A DNA stretch of 64,000 nt from contig NC_089731.1 in NCBI RefSeq assembly GCF_035083965.1, positions 2,953,001 to 3,017,000 of the forward strand. The letters are read 5' to 3'. A program made the position numbers and the translations under genes. The DNA is from Branchiostoma lanceolatum (taxonomy: Eukaryota > Chordata > Leptocardii > Amphioxiformes > Branchiostomatidae). Positions 44,743 through 56,491 of the stretch are shown here, one piece after another (the first letter of the stretch is position 1; each line of letters starts with the position of its first letter). Below the pieces are notes generated by a model. The model saw only the letters and a list, made by a program, of their open reading frames with translations, did no database searches and was not told where the DNA came from.

Positions 44743-47700
44743 GTTCGTCCCTCTGATGTTCTAACTTTTAAATATATTAACTAGCTAGTCAAAGCCACCT
44801 ACAGCAGATTCAATACACATTGCATCTGACTTCCTTTAGTTTAAGAGACTCTTGAGTCTTGAAGTAACAGAAATCACCAAAAAGAACGGACACACACCAT
44901 AAACCAGCTTTCGCTCTACTATATGTTGTATGTTGTACCGTGTATATGTTGTACCACATATGTAATGATATATATTGATAGGGATTTTAGGACTTAAATG
45001 ACTATATCTTTTACTATTCATCTGACCCTTCCCTCATGACCTCAATGATAAGCAGCCTGCATGCCGATTTGAACTCCTCATGAATAAACAAAGGTACAAA
45101 CAAACTAAAGTATAACTTATCAAACATTAAAACAGGAGCACCGTGAGTCGTTCCGGGACAAGGCGCAGGAGATGCTGGTCACGCTGAACAAGTACGAGCA
45201 AACGGTCCTTCCGCAGAGCAGTGTCAAACCGTTTCTACTGGAGGTGTACAACGACTGGTGCCTGCCCTGTCTGCAGGTGGAGCCAGTCTGGGACAGCCTG
45301 GTGGAGGAACTCCAGCCCATGGGTTAGTCTGTAAGGGGGTACTGTAGGGGGGGTACTGTAGGGGGGTATGGAAGGTACTGCCACAGGGCAGCGTCAAGCC
45401 CTTCCTGCTGGAGGTGTACAACGACTGGTGCCTGCCCTGTCATACAGATGGAGCCAGTCTGGGACAGCCTGGTGGAGGAACTCCAGCCCATGGGTGAGTC
45501 TAGGGGGGTACTGTAGGGGGGTACTGTAGGGGGGGTACAGACAGTCCTGCCACAGAGCAGCGTGAAGCCCTTCCTACTGGAGGTGTACAACGACTGGTGC
45601 CTGCCCTGTCTACAGGTGGAGCCAGTCTGGGACAGTCTGGTGGAGGAGCTCCAGCCCATGGGTGAGTCGAGGGGGGTATTGTAGGGGGGTACTGTTGGGG
45701 GGTATGGAAGGTACTGCCACAGAGCAGCGTCAAGCCATACCTACTGGAGGTGTACAATGACTGGTGCCTGCCCTGTCTACAAGTTGAGCCAGTCTGGGAC
45801 AGTCTGGTGGAGGAGCTCCAGCCCATGGGTGAGTCTGGGGGGGTACTGTAGGGGGGTACTGTAGGGGGGTACTGTAGGGGGGTACTGTAGGGGGGTACTG
45901 TAGGGGGAGCAGACAGTCCTGCCGCAGAGCAGCGTGAAGCCCTTCCTGCTGGAAGTGTACAACGACTGGTGCCTGCCCTGTCTATAGGTGGAGCCAGTCT
46001 GGGACAGCCTGGTGGACGAGCTCCAGCCCATGGGTGAGTTTGGGAGGGTACTGTAGGGGGGTCTGTTCTATAGGTGGGTCTGTACTGCAAGGGGGGTCTG
46101 TAGTATAAGAGGGGGTTTATACTGCAGGGGGGTCTACACTGAGGGGGTTAGAGGTATGTACTAGTAATAGTTACAGAGTTATGTATTGAAGTATTTTCCT
46201 GGGATCAGAATGGGTGTTAGCGATGGCAAATTTGCTTTTTGTTTGCAAACATGCTGTCTGTAGATGTACTAACAGAAATGTTGCTTATGTGTGTACAGGA
46301 ATCGGGATGGGGATTGTGAACAGCGACTTTGCGGCGAAGCTGACGCAGCGGCTGGGTGTTTCCCGTCTGCCGGCGATTGTGGCGGTGGTGGACGGGCGGC
46401 CGGTAACGTACGTGGGGGTCATATCCCGGGAAGGCATTCGCCGCTTCCTGGAGAGACTCCTGCCCGTCAGCATCATGGAGGTGAGCTTTTCAACATACCA
46501 ATAAATTAAACACTCAAGAACACACAGTTCTCTGCTTTTCCTGACGAAAGACAGTGGATGATGTCTGAAACATCTGACTGTTTACAAAATTTTATACAGT
46601 TGCTTGAGTAACTGTCATTTGGCATGACTAAGGAGCACAGTTGCAAATAAACACAAAATGAACGAATGCCTTTAACTTAACAATGATCATTTCCAACATG
46701 TTTACCAGCAATGCTTGTCTATTTTCCATAAATCATGACAACCTACATGTATGAACCTCTTCCCTTTACCATGTCCCTGTCTTACTTCTTTCCTGTAAGT
46801 GACTGACCTTGAAACTTGATCCTTTCCATGTTCCCATAGGCGACCCTTACACCTTGACCCTGTCCCATGATTCTGCAGGTGACTGACCTTGAACCTTGAC
46901 CCTTTCCCATGTCTTTGCAGGTGACTGACCTTGAACCTTGTATGCCTTTCCCATGTTTTTGCAGGTGACTGACTCCAGCTTGAATGATTTTGTGTCCGGC
47001 TGTCGCCATGACAATAAGCCCCGTGCCGTGCTGTTCTCCCAGAAGCCCGCGCCCTCCCTACTGTACCGTGTCGTCAGCTTTGCGTACCAGGAGCGCGTGG
47101 TGTTCGGCTACGCCAACACAAAAGCAGCAAACACTCAGGTACAGTTTTATTTTATGATTTATTTATCTCTATTCATTTTTTCAAAATCTATTCATTGATT
47201 GCTGAGATTTGCCACATTTGTGAAAGGATTGACATACATGTAACAGGTAACTATCAAGATGTCAAGCAAGAAGCAGACTGATCCACTAACACCAGGATGC
47301 TAAATATGCTTCTGCCAAGAAATGAAATCCTTTTATGCTTCTCTCTCTACAGACCCTGCGGTTCGACTTTGACGTGGGCTCAGGACCGACGCTGCTCATC
47401 TTTAAGGAAGACAACGACAAGCCTGCAGATCGGCTGGAGGTGTGTTCATCACTTACACACTTCTTATCTCCATGACAAATGAAGATATAATAATTAGGAT
47501 TACCTCTGAATGGATTGTAAGGATATTTGATATGTGGGTAGGTGTTGGGAAGACAAAGGTCAAGGTCGATTTTGGGCCCCCTGATGTGTGCCCTTGGTAC
47601 TGCTGCAGGACTTCCGGATTTTATATCTTTTGTCCGGGACATGCTATGGTCTTGTTTGTGTACGTAGTATGTAATCATGTCATGTCTTCTTTAGGCAGGT

Positions 47701-49905
47701 GAGATGCAGAAGGGCTCCTTAAACGCCAAGATCTCCTCCAACCTTCACCTGTTCCTGCCAAGACTTAGTTCTCAAGACATCTTCAATGAGGTCTGTCCTC
47801 CAGACACGTCCCAGACACCCGAAAGGTTTGTCCTCTCTTCCTTCTTTTCCCTCTTCCTTCAAGTTCACCTATCAATCACTAATTGAGCTTCTAGAAAAAC
47901 ATCCAGGTCCTACAGATGTTGTTAAGCTTTTTACCAATTTAGACAATTCACGTGGTTTGTAAAGAAATAAATGAAAACTATAGATTTGTCAATTTTTGTG
48001 ACACTTAATTTTGTGGTAGGAGAGGAAGGGAAGTTTTCGAAGTGTTTGAAGTTTGCAGTTGAAATAATATTGCAGTACAGTAAAAATTCAAAACACATAT
48101 TCACAAGTAGACACAGTATGTTGATTTTTCAGTTAGAAGTCACCATGAAGATAAAACCACTGCGAAGGGAAGACTTCCACCTCCTCAACCAACACTGCAT
48201 AGGCGCAAGCATGTCTAACCTTTGTGAGATGGGGAACAACAATTGATAAAGCAGATATCTGTATCTGTATCTATATAGCCGGTATAACCGCCATTAGGCG
48301 TAACACACCAGCTTCGCAGGCACGCGGCGCGGCAGCAGCTGGTCATATTACACCGAACGGTCTGTTACACCTAGTCTTTGCATATCTGACTGCAACCGTT
48401 CTTTAAAGCTTTTAACTTAGTGAGGAAGCTCCCACAGTACTTGATGACAACGAGTTCCATTCTACTATGGTTCTCGGGAAATACAAATTTTTGAACACAT
48501 CAATCCTTGAAAAATGTCTTCCAAGGTATTAGAAGGAAATGTAAACCTACAGTAACGTCAACCTTCCAGGTTGTGCGCCATCCTCTTTACCTACAATGAT
48601 GCAGACCACGACTTCTTCCGAGACACGTACCGGCAGTACGCAAAGTCAGCCGAGGAGTTCCAAGGTCGCGTGACCTTCAGCTACCTGTACGAGAGTACCC
48701 AGGGATCCTTTGCTGACAAGTTTAATGAAGGACTGGAGGGGGCATTTATATCCACGTCAGTCACTGTGAGTACTTAGCACTCATAGGGTTAACATGACCC
48801 CACATTTTTTGAGTCCTTAGCACTTACATTGTATAGGGTTAACCTTACCCTATGTCACTCTGTTTGAGTTCTTCCTTTTGCTCTTACATGGTTAACTTTG
48901 GCTAATGTCACTTTTTGTGTGTCTGGGTTTACTGCTGCTCACAAAAGAACTTTTGCAGATTCTACGCACAACATATTTATGAATTAAGGAACTTTATCGA
49001 CACAACAAAAGTACTTTTAAGAGGTTTTCTAGAAGTGTAGATGCGCAAACTTTAAAGGTAGATTCTTAACTACTATTCGCAGTTTGTAATATCCAAACAT
49101 TCTCTCGTGTACTTACCTATTTGTAAACTGGAAAATATTACTGAATGTATCCATACAATAAAGTGTAATCTGTAATAGTATTACTAATAGTGATATTGAG
49201 TATTTCACCATGATGCCTCCCCCCCTCAGCTACTCCTTTTATGGCGCCGTGAGGAGTTCTCTGTAGCGTATGGCTGGCTGCCGACCGGCTGGCAGGGAAC
49301 CGGGAACGACCACCGCCGCCTGACGTCCGAGCTGCAGACCGTTCTGCAGGGGAAGAAGCCACTCCCGTTCTCCGCCAAGATTCCAGAACTCTACAGAGAG
49401 GACCAGCCAGTAAGGCAACAGTTTACTTACTAAACCAACCAGTAAAGAAACAGCTTAATCATTTAACCAGCTGGTTAGGCATCGGGTTAATCATTAAACC
49501 AGCCAGTAAGGAAACCGGTTAAATGTTAAACCAGCTGGTAAGGCAAGAGTTTAATCATTAAATCAACCAGTTAAGCACAGGTTAGTCATCAAACCATGTG
49601 GTAAGGCAACAGTTTAATCTTTAAACCAGCTAGTAAGGCAACAGTTAAACATTGAACCAGCCAATCTCTCATTGACAAGTGTGATGGGTTCTTGCTCGAG
49701 GCTTGGCTTTTTTCAGAAACGGGACCTTCAGCTTTTTGTCCCGGTAACTTGATATGTTTCCACCATTACTGTTCCGACAGGCTCTCATCATACAGCTGTT
49801 CAAGAAAATACGGAACACGTGGTACTTTATGTGGGACTGGTATCATCACATGGACGTGTGAGTACAGCTCTTTTAAAACATGAAGATTGTGTGTCTGTGT
49901 GTTTC

Positions 49906-49938
<33 letters not shown>

Positions 49939-52190
49939 ATGTGTGTGTGTGTTTTGTGTTTCTACATAGGTGCGATCAGCATAATTTAAGGAAGTTCTTC
50001 TGAATTGTGATAGTATTTGGTATGTGGGTATGTCTTACTAATAGTAAGACGGAGGTCAGGATCGAATTTGCGGCTTTCGTTGGTACTTCAGCAAAACTTT
50101 TTGTATCTTTTGTCCTGGTTCTTGATCTGATGTTCTGTTGTGTTCTACAGTATAGAGCTTTGCTTCAGTAACAGGTGTGATGTTCTGTTGTGTTCTACAG
50201 TATAGAGTCTACCATGATGGTGGTCTCTGTGTTGCCGTAACAAGTGTGATGTTCTGTTGTGTTCTACAGTATAGAGTCCACCATGGTGATCTCTGTGCTC
50301 CTGACGTTGTTGATGGTGGTTGCTGGGGGATTCGTTCTCTCCATGGCAAAGTAAGTAAAGGCCATACTAACTGTCCATACTAAATATCCTGAAGCTTTAT
50401 TATTTCAAGTCTTCCAAAAGCAGAAATGAACTCGTCTATTTGATTTTATCTTGCAGAAAAAGTTAGAGAACATTTCGCATTGAACTGTACTTCACTGTCC
50501 TTTCCTACATTTCTAAAAACCAAGCATTTCTTAAACTGTTTCTGGTTTTATATAATAATTGACCTTCTTAAGCCCACATGACTTTGATGATTCGACACAA
50601 ACTTGTTGAGTTAAATGACCTTGAGAAGCCCATGTGACCTTGACCACCCTAGGCGACATTGATGATTTTACACAGCCTTGTTGAGTTGAATGACCTTGGG
50701 AATCCCACATGACCTTGACCAGACCAGACGGCCTTTAGCCCCACATCATGATTTCCGCCATGTTTGTTTTACAGTAAGGAGATGCAGAACGAAAGAAAAC
50801 GAGAAAGACGACAGCGAGCGACTCACTGTAACCGAGGAAACACTGACCAGACAGGACCAACCCCCAGGTAACCACTGATGGTTTACTTACTAGTAAGTTG
50901 ATGACAAGACACCAAACAGACTAGTCAATGATTGTTAGTAATTATGTTATCTAATGATTGTATACCAATCAGACAAGATCAAACCTCAGGTTTTATGGTT
51001 GCTTAATTCCATTGTAGATGAGAAACTAATGAGATTTCTGCTGTGTTTTAAGTTCTCTGTTGAAACAACTCTATGTAGGAGTACATATTTGAGGTGTCAT
51101 TATATCGCAGTGGAAAGGCCGCACAGAAAACAGGGAAAAGAAACCCGCTTTGAATATTTTAAGACATACTGTATGATGCTCATGGATTACATGTATTTTC
51201 TACCCTGTTTCTGATGATGTTTCCATCCACAGAAAGAGGAGGTATCTAGAGTTAGACGAGCTTGTCCCCTCGACCTACGCTAACCTGATCCTTGACCTTC
51301 GACCTGGCCAGCTGACTGTGCTCCTGGCTGTGGGACAGGAAAACAGGGAGGTGCTCCTCAAGACGTTCGCCCGGGAGGTCTACCCTTACGCAAGGTGAGT
51401 CTACCCTTACACAGGGCGAGTCTACCCTTACGCAAGGTGAGAGGATTTCACTTGCTAATTGATAATTTACTTCATAGTTCTTGGTTACAAAAGTTCTTTA
51501 TTCACAACCAAGACCTTCCTCAGCGCAATACTGACTGGTTATGCTTCACACTGCAGCTAGGTGTTGCTGTTGCAGTGTGAAGAAACCGGTCCCAAATGTG
51601 ATTCAACTACTGTAGATTTAGTATCTTAGATTTTAAAGAAGGCTTTTGTGGTGTTCTAAATTTGTGGTTGAAACTACTGTTCTTTGGTGCAGTAGCCATG
51701 CAAAGAATATCTATAGAGATCTGAAAAGTGCGAAAACAAAATGACAGCAAAAGTGTAAAATCTACAGTATTCATAAAGGCTCATAGTTCATGTTTTCCTC
51801 CTGTTTTCCAGGGAGTCGAAGATCGCTGGTTTTGGGTTTCTTCTCCTGGAGCGAAACCAGGCGTGGCTGGAGGAGCTTCTACAGAACACTGCCGACTTTC
51901 CCACCAAAGTCACGGTACCAAACTGCGAGGGAATTGTCATCGCCGCAAACGGCCATCGCTGTTACTACCACGTGTTCTACCCCAAGCAGCGGCAAAGTAA
52001 CCACAAGCGGAAGAGACGTGATTCGCTGGACGGGGATTTCGTCGGACTGAACGACAGCACGAGTGAAGAAGAAGAGGAGAGGCCGACAGATGCAACCTGG
52101 GTCCTGAGCGGGTTAAATTTCTGGATGGACAGATTGTTAGAAGGAACGTTGAAAAAGTACCCGACAGCAGGTTGGCCAGATGTGAGGTGA
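43564..52190 (+). CDS. DNAJC16: DnaJ homolog subfamily C member 16 (ERdj8), complete, 15 exons
   Basis: Exons: 43564-43712, 44031-44097, 44554-44742, 45136-45322, 46299-46480, 46965-47138, 47353-47439, 47695-47825, 48570-48765, 49230-49409, 49781-49857, 50270-50350, 50775-50867, 51233-51394, 51812-52190. Phases agree; the sum is 2334 nt, 777 residues (human 782). Order: signal peptide (about 1-21), J domain with HPD at 51-53 (DPYQVLGVDRSADERDVKKA), aromatic-rich linker, thioredoxin-like domain with WCLPC (177-180), two further thioredoxin-like regions, one membrane span (about 545-565) and a cytosolic tail ending LNFWMDRLLEGTLKKYPTAG (human KLSLWMERLLEGSLQRFYIP). The mammalian protein is an ER-membrane J protein linked to autophagosome size control. 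Five exon boundaries carry tandem boundary repeats. Confidence 0.95.
44885..45115 (+). repeat. LINE-tail-like repeat, copy 1 (copy 2 at 52425-52680)
   Basis: ACCAGCTTTCGCTCTACTAT...TGATAGGGA...CCCTTCCCTCATGACCTC then CCGATTTGAACTCCTCATG and AACAAAGG. The same order occurs at 52425-52680. The ends look like a retroposon 3' tail; the family is not identified. Confidence 0.6.
45136..45322 (+). CDS. DNAJC16: DNAJC16 exon 4: thioredoxin-like CxxC
   Basis: EHRESFRDKAQEMLVTLNKY, then SSVKPFLLEVYNDWCLPCLQ and VEPVWDSLVEELQPM. This is the only copy with the 5' coding part (EHRESF...), so I take it as the constitutive exon. Donor is GTTAGT, weaker than the GTGAGT of its four downstream copies. Confidence 0.9.
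45378..46033 (+). repeat. Four partial copies of DNAJC16 exon 4 with donors
   Basis: Copies at 45378-45493, 45543-45661, 45714-45828 and 45915-46033 repeat the exon from CTGCCACAG/GCAGCGT to CCCATGG and then GTGAGT, separated by (GGGGGGTACTGTA)n. Copies 3 and 4 stay open through WCLPC. Copy 2 has extra bases at CCCTGTCATACAGATGG, and copy 5 has TAG after CCCTGTC. Confidence 0.93.
46795..46964 (+). repeat. Acceptor-spanning array before DNAJC16 exon 6
   Basis: About 41-bp units: CCTTTCCCATGTTTTTGCAG then GTGACTGACCTTGAACCTTG. Decoy acceptors end at 46839, 46878 and 46920; the true one at 46964. GTGACTGAC encodes the exon start VTD. Confidence 0.9.
47515..47650 (-). repeat. Dispersed repeat (GTCCGGGACACAAAATCGAC family), inverted
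   Basis: Reverse-strand relative of 21088-21250: GGTCAAGGTCGATTTTGGGC and TTTTGTCCGGGACATG. Another relative is at 50015-50125. Confidence 0.55.
49398..49665 (+). repeat. Donor-spanning repeats after DNAJC16 exon 10
   Basis: ACCAGCCAGTAAGGCAACAG at the donor recurs 6-7 times in degenerate form (AACCAGCTGGTAAGGCAAGA, AACCAGCTAGTAAGGCAACA) every 25-65 bp. Several copies keep GTAAGG. Confidence 0.82.
49781..50350 (+). CDS. DNAJC16: DNAJC16 exons 11-12: membrane anchor
   Basis: Exon 11 (49781-49857) gives ALIIQLFKKIRNTWYFMWDW. I choose the donor GTGAGT at 49858, because only then does the frame run into exon 12 (50270-50350), giving DVIESTMVISVLLTLLMVVA and GGFVLSMA, one hydrophobic span. This parallels the single span in human DNAJC16 (LLSLIFSALFILFGTVIVQA). 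Confidence 0.9.
49880..49955 (+). repeat. (GT)n microsatellite, DNAJC16 intron 11
   Basis: GTGTGTGTGTGTGTGTG-type run beginning about 25 bp after the exon-11 donor. Confidence 0.9.
50130..50269 (+). repeat. Three acceptor copies before DNAJC16 exon 12
   Basis: TGATGTTCTGTTGTGTTCTA then CAG occurs three times (AG ends 50150, 50200, 50269), each followed by TATAGAG. The second is followed by TATAGAGTCTACCATGATGG, close to the true TATAGAGTCCACCATGGTGA. Confidence 0.93.
51380..51445 (+). repeat. Duplicated donor of DNAJC16 exon 14
   Basis: GTCTACCCTTACGCAAG then GTGAGT at 51395; a full second copy with donor GTGAGA at about 51435, and an intermediate one lacking GT (ACACAGGGCGAGT). Confidence 0.88.
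51812..52190 (+). CDS. DNAJC16: DNAJC16 exon 15, C-terminal tail
   Basis: Runs to TGA 52188-52190. The basic KHKRKRRD-type segment (HKRKRRDSLD) and acidic STSEEEEERP are followed by the conserved WMDRLLEGTLKKYP end. Start codon and frame are fixed by the split Arg codon from exon 14. Confidence 0.94.
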
Positions 52191-53519
52191 TGTGGTGAGG
52201 CATGTGGTAGTCATAGTTACTTTTAAATGCCAGTAAAATGAGATTTCCTCCATCATTTATGTAAAAATTTTGTCTTTTCTGAAAACATGTATATGGTCTT
52301 TAATCAAACCGTCTACAGTGTGCTCTTTGGTGGGACAAATTAGCAACAGGTCATGATGTCACAGAAATGACTCCATGTAAGCCATACCAGCTAATGAGAC
52401 AGTCGTTTCTATGACGTCATGGACCATGAACCAGCTTTCGCTCTACTATATGTTGCATGCTGTGCCAATTGTATATTGTTGTACCATATATATGTAATGA
52501 TATATGTTGATAGGGACTTAAAGGACAGTGTATCTCTACTACATGTATATTATATCTGACCCATACCTCTTCCCTCAAGACCTCAATGAAAAGAGGCGTG
52601 CGTACCGATTTGAGCTTCTCATGAATGAACAAAACTTAAGGTTCAAGCAAACAAACAATAGCTAATTTCTCTCACTAAAGAGTACACATTAGACAACTGA
52701 TATGAAGATTACATAGATGATTTCGGAAATGACCAAATTTTTACATGAATGATATTAAAGAGGAAATTTCATTTCATTAGCACTTTGATGATCTCTACCA
52801 GACTAGGTGGGTAAATGGAATAGTTGAAATTGGAGAAATACTAAAAAATAGGTATATTAGTATAATAGGAATATTAATAGTTTAATACCAGAGGAGTCAG
52901 CCGACCAGAGGTTTGTGTTTTGCTACCAACGGAGTCAGTAGCAAGTCAATACAGTTTTTGATAGAAGGCTTACTTCACCCTTTGGCACCTATTAGATAAC
53001 GATTAGTACACAAATTAACAGAACATGGCCACTCTGCTATTTCAGATACCCACAAAGTCTGGTAGAAACTAGAAATAATGTAAGATCTTAAAGATTTTTG
53101 TGTTACATGGAAATACTTATTATTTATTGGTCTACGATAGCAGAAAGCTGCTAAGTTTGATGTGCAATTATTCCTTATCTGAAATGTACAAATACTTGTC
53201 TGTACAACCTAATATGTCTTAAGGAATGTACAATTATTTCTGATCTCTCGAAAGGAATGTGCAATTATTCCTGATATGTCGTAAGGAATAAGCAGGTGTT
53301 TCAGATCTATCTTAAGGGAATCTACAAGTTCTTGGACAATTCTAACAAGAACTTATAATTAGAAGTATCAGAAGTATGTTTAATATTTAAACTAAGGTAG
53401 CAGGAACTAAAGGTATTACTAATACCTAAAGTAAACGCCACATATATGTACTAATGTGGAATATAGATGTAAGTATAAGACTCAGTAGGGTAGTGATACA
53501 GTCAGGATAGTTTGTAATA

Positions 53520-53695
53520 CAGTCAAGCCTGTACAAGTGACCACCTCTACATAAGGACCACCTGGCCAATGTGACCACATTTAGTGGTCCATTAGATAAT
53601 TTTTTCCATTGACAAAAGCATTAAGAATCCTGTCTATTGTGACCATGTTTTTATCGGTCACATGAGTGGTTGTCTTGGGCAGTTTTGACCATAAT
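53520..53695. repeat. Remnant of the Tc1/mariner-like element
   Basis: CAGTCAAGCCTGTACAAGTG then ACCACC, with inner ACCACCTGGCCAATGTGACC, corresponds to the ends of the 17501-18068 element; the right end (GGTTGTCTTGGGCAGTTTTG) is decayed. Confidence 0.65.
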
Positions 53696-53914
53696 CTTAA
53701 AAACAGACTATTTCATTTCTTCTGCTCAGGGGTTGACCAACTTAGCACTTTTTAAATGATTTTTTTTGTACAATGTTGTATTTTATATTCCTATTTATCT
53801 GTCCCGTCCACAATGCAGGACCCTACCCGTTTAAAAAACTGAAATAACACATATGTATTGTCTATAGATGTTAGTGCATGCACTATATATAGTTTTAGTT
53901 AAAAGTCCTTTCAG

Positions 53915-54110
53915 CACTAGATGGTGCATAGGGCAGCGCCCATCTCTGTCTCAACAACCCTTGGGCCACACAACTTTGTGCAATTGCTACAGCAAGGGGT
54001 AGTTGTGCATGCATTCAGCTACTAAATGCTGAGTGCTAAGCAGGCAGAGAAAGAAGTATGTACAATGCAAGCCTTTGGGATCGAACTCATGACCTACCGA
54101 ATCTAATACC
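53915..54110 (-). repeat. tRNA-derived SINE
   Basis: Reverse strand shows GGTCATGAGTTCGATCCCA, a good tRNA T-arm/B box. The body matches 20550-20695 (CCTTGGGCCACACA, CAAGGGG). Not a functional tRNA gene. Confidence 0.6.
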
Positions 54111-55724
54111 TAAGTTCTAGTGTACTTGCTAGATAGGTAGATGTTTGATAATTGACTTGATAATGTTAACTAATTCTGCCCAATGATGCCAAAATACAAC
54201 TTAACGTTAAACAATCTATGGCAATATTTCTAGCAGTGTTTTTACTTACTTTTGGCTTGATGACAGATGAAGCAAATACAGAATGTAGCCATATAGCATC
54301 CTCTCTGTCAATTTTGATTTGTGCTGCTGTTTTGTTTTATTGAGATCTCAATTACTTTTATCTTTTCTTAGACGTTTTGATAATCCCTGACCACCCCAGT
54401 TTTTTTTACCTGGGCTCACACATGTACACACATACACATATCACACGCAACAATGCATGTACATTGTAGCATACACAGCATACTCTTTCAGAATACATAC
54501 AGAATGTATGGTGAAACAATGATAAGCATTCTTTATGATGCTTATAGTTTACGTACGTTTAAAGTTTTTATCATAGTGGGTACCATGATCTAGTTCGTTT
54601 ACCAGGGTTCCTATACTCTCCACTCACCAACTTGGTATGGTGGCAGTATGGGAGACCCAGTTGAAATAACTAGGATGGCACCCAGTTGCAGGCCATAGTT
54701 CTATTGCCATACGAAATTAACATATTACACACAAATATTATAACATGATATTCTTTTAGCATACGATGCTGTGAACATAATACACAGATATACACCATAG
54801 ACGTATACTACGTTAACATAATGTATACAGATCGAAATTCGTTTTGAGGACTGTCGGGAGGAAAGGTCTTGATGTTTTCTTGTTGGGCCGTGAGTGAGAC
54901 AAAATGGAACACACAGAAGACGCCACTATGTATCTCCCCCCCCCCCCCAACATCTGCTTGGAGACAAACTCTGACGACAGCCAATCCCTATGACGTGGGA
55001 CAACTAATCCACAACACAGTCGCTTCTCTGGGATTCCGTCAGCTTCTAGCCCCGAGCTTCCTCCATTGATGCACCTGTGAACGGAAGGTTGAAAACGATA
55101 GTTTGGTCGTTATGACTGTTTAGTTATCCATCATATCAAGTCACAACATGATACACCATGCATCAACACATATGATGGTACAGTATATGAAGTATCGTCA
55201 CAAATACGCAACAGATTCCTTTTCAGCCAATAGTCTATTTTTTTACAGACCTTTTCTCTGCCAACGTTTCGGCAACGAACCGACGTCACGACTAGTAGAG
55301 TTACGTTCGAGAACGCGTTCTTGTGATGATTACGTCACGATACCTTTATATATTATTCTTAGTATTTTCTTGATATTCTAGTGCATTTAGCCTTCTGTTG
55401 GGCATGAATATGCAATTGACGTCATTGCCATAATCATCAGTAGTTCTTTATTTCAGGCACGAACAGGCCCATATTAAAAACATACAATATGACAAGGAGA
55501 AAGTTGATATCACCCTAATGAAAGCAGCATAACTGATGCCGAGACGTGAAAGCGTTGTGTACCAAAGATAATACATGTATATATAATGATGAATGGTCTA
55601 TCAAGACAAATTGGTTAAACTATTTAAGGGGGTACAGATTCCGTACAGATAGAAAACCCACCAGCCACATTCTGGCGTTTCCTAAGCCTCCTTTCCCCGC
55701 AGTTCCTCCGTCACGACTGACACC

Positions 55725-55795
55725 CAGCCTGGGTCCCTCAACACCCAGGCTGGGTCTCTGAACACCCAGCCTGGGTCTCTCATCGACACCCAGTT
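55725..55795. repeat. Tandem palindromic motif ACCCAGCCTGGGT
   Basis: Three or four units of ACACCCAGCCTGGGTCTCT. One central unit is inverted (CCCAGGCTGGGT), and each unit is itself palindromic. Confidence 0.8.
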
Positions 55796-56338
55796 TTCGC
55801 TTCCAGAGCGAGCGATTCACCGCCGAGGCACGGTTTTCGGAGGCTATAGGGGAACCGACACATGTACATGTTATGTAACGTTACAGACCGGGCGTTATTA
55901 TCAGAGACCATCGTGGGTTAGTGTATTTAACCTCCTTTGTTAGTGTGTACCTACATGTATATACATCCGTTTCTGTAAACCCCAGACATGATGCACATTC
56001 GTTATCCACGGTTAGCTTAAATCTAATCCGAGATCTAAACATACAGCCGACACTAAAGCCAATGGCACGAAATGAAATGCAACCACATCCTTAAATTGGG
56101 ACCTCAGGGCTATTTGTGCAACGGCACGGCGGACTCGCCGCGGTAAGCGTGTTCAACAAATTCAAGCACACCGGGTCATTACATCCTAATCTTTTCGATA
56201 AGTGTGTTGGGTTCTTTTACGTGCAAATTGGGTTTAACGCTTGAGGCTAATGCCAGCTACACGTCGGCTTTACGTCACCATCCGAAATGACGAAGGCTAG
56301 TGAAAATCTGGGAACCGATGTAATATCGATGACCTCAC

Positions 56339-56491
56339 CTTCGCACTGTTCCAGCCAGGTGGGAACACGCAGGCGCAGTGAGCGCACCACGGACAGACGC
56401 AGAGCCGAGGCCGCCGCTCCAGGCATGTCGGGAACGGAGGAACTGACGAACTGACGGAAGAACGGTGTAAGGTCGATGGAGGGACAGGCTC
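56339..56491 (-). CDS. Candidate exon of an unidentified minus-strand gene (exon c)
   Basis: After acceptor TTTACAG the frame gives ACPSIDLTPFFRQFVSSSVP, then ALRLSVVRSLRLRVPTWLEQ and CE, up to donor GTGAGG. High GC and good splice sites argue for a real exon, although all three frames are open. I do not recognise the family. The phase fits exon b (57321-57419) if exon b uses its second donor. Confidence 0.45.

Larger units (their letters stand above)
52191..56338. other. Intergenic DNA after DNAJC16, no gene seen
   Basis: Holds the LINE-tail copy (52425-52680), AT-rich unique sequence, a Tc1-like remnant (53520-53695), a SINE (53915-54110), a lone MITE end (CATCTGCTTGGAGA, about 54950-54963), and an unexplained repeat block at 56060-56330. 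54610-54690 shares AGTATGGGAG and AACTAGGATGGC with 43388-43422. Confidence 0.5.

Noticed and set aside
45224-46090. Minus-strand Pro/Ser/Thr-rich open frames up to 196 codons
   Set aside because: Complement of the duplicated DNAJC16 exon-4 copies and the GGGGGGTACTGTA spacers.
47695-47700. Second AG (GCAG/GTGAG) as the DNAJC16 exon-8 acceptor
   Set aside because: Gives VRCRRAP-type sequence and breaks the phase; the first AG gives AGEMQKGSLN, consistent with human.
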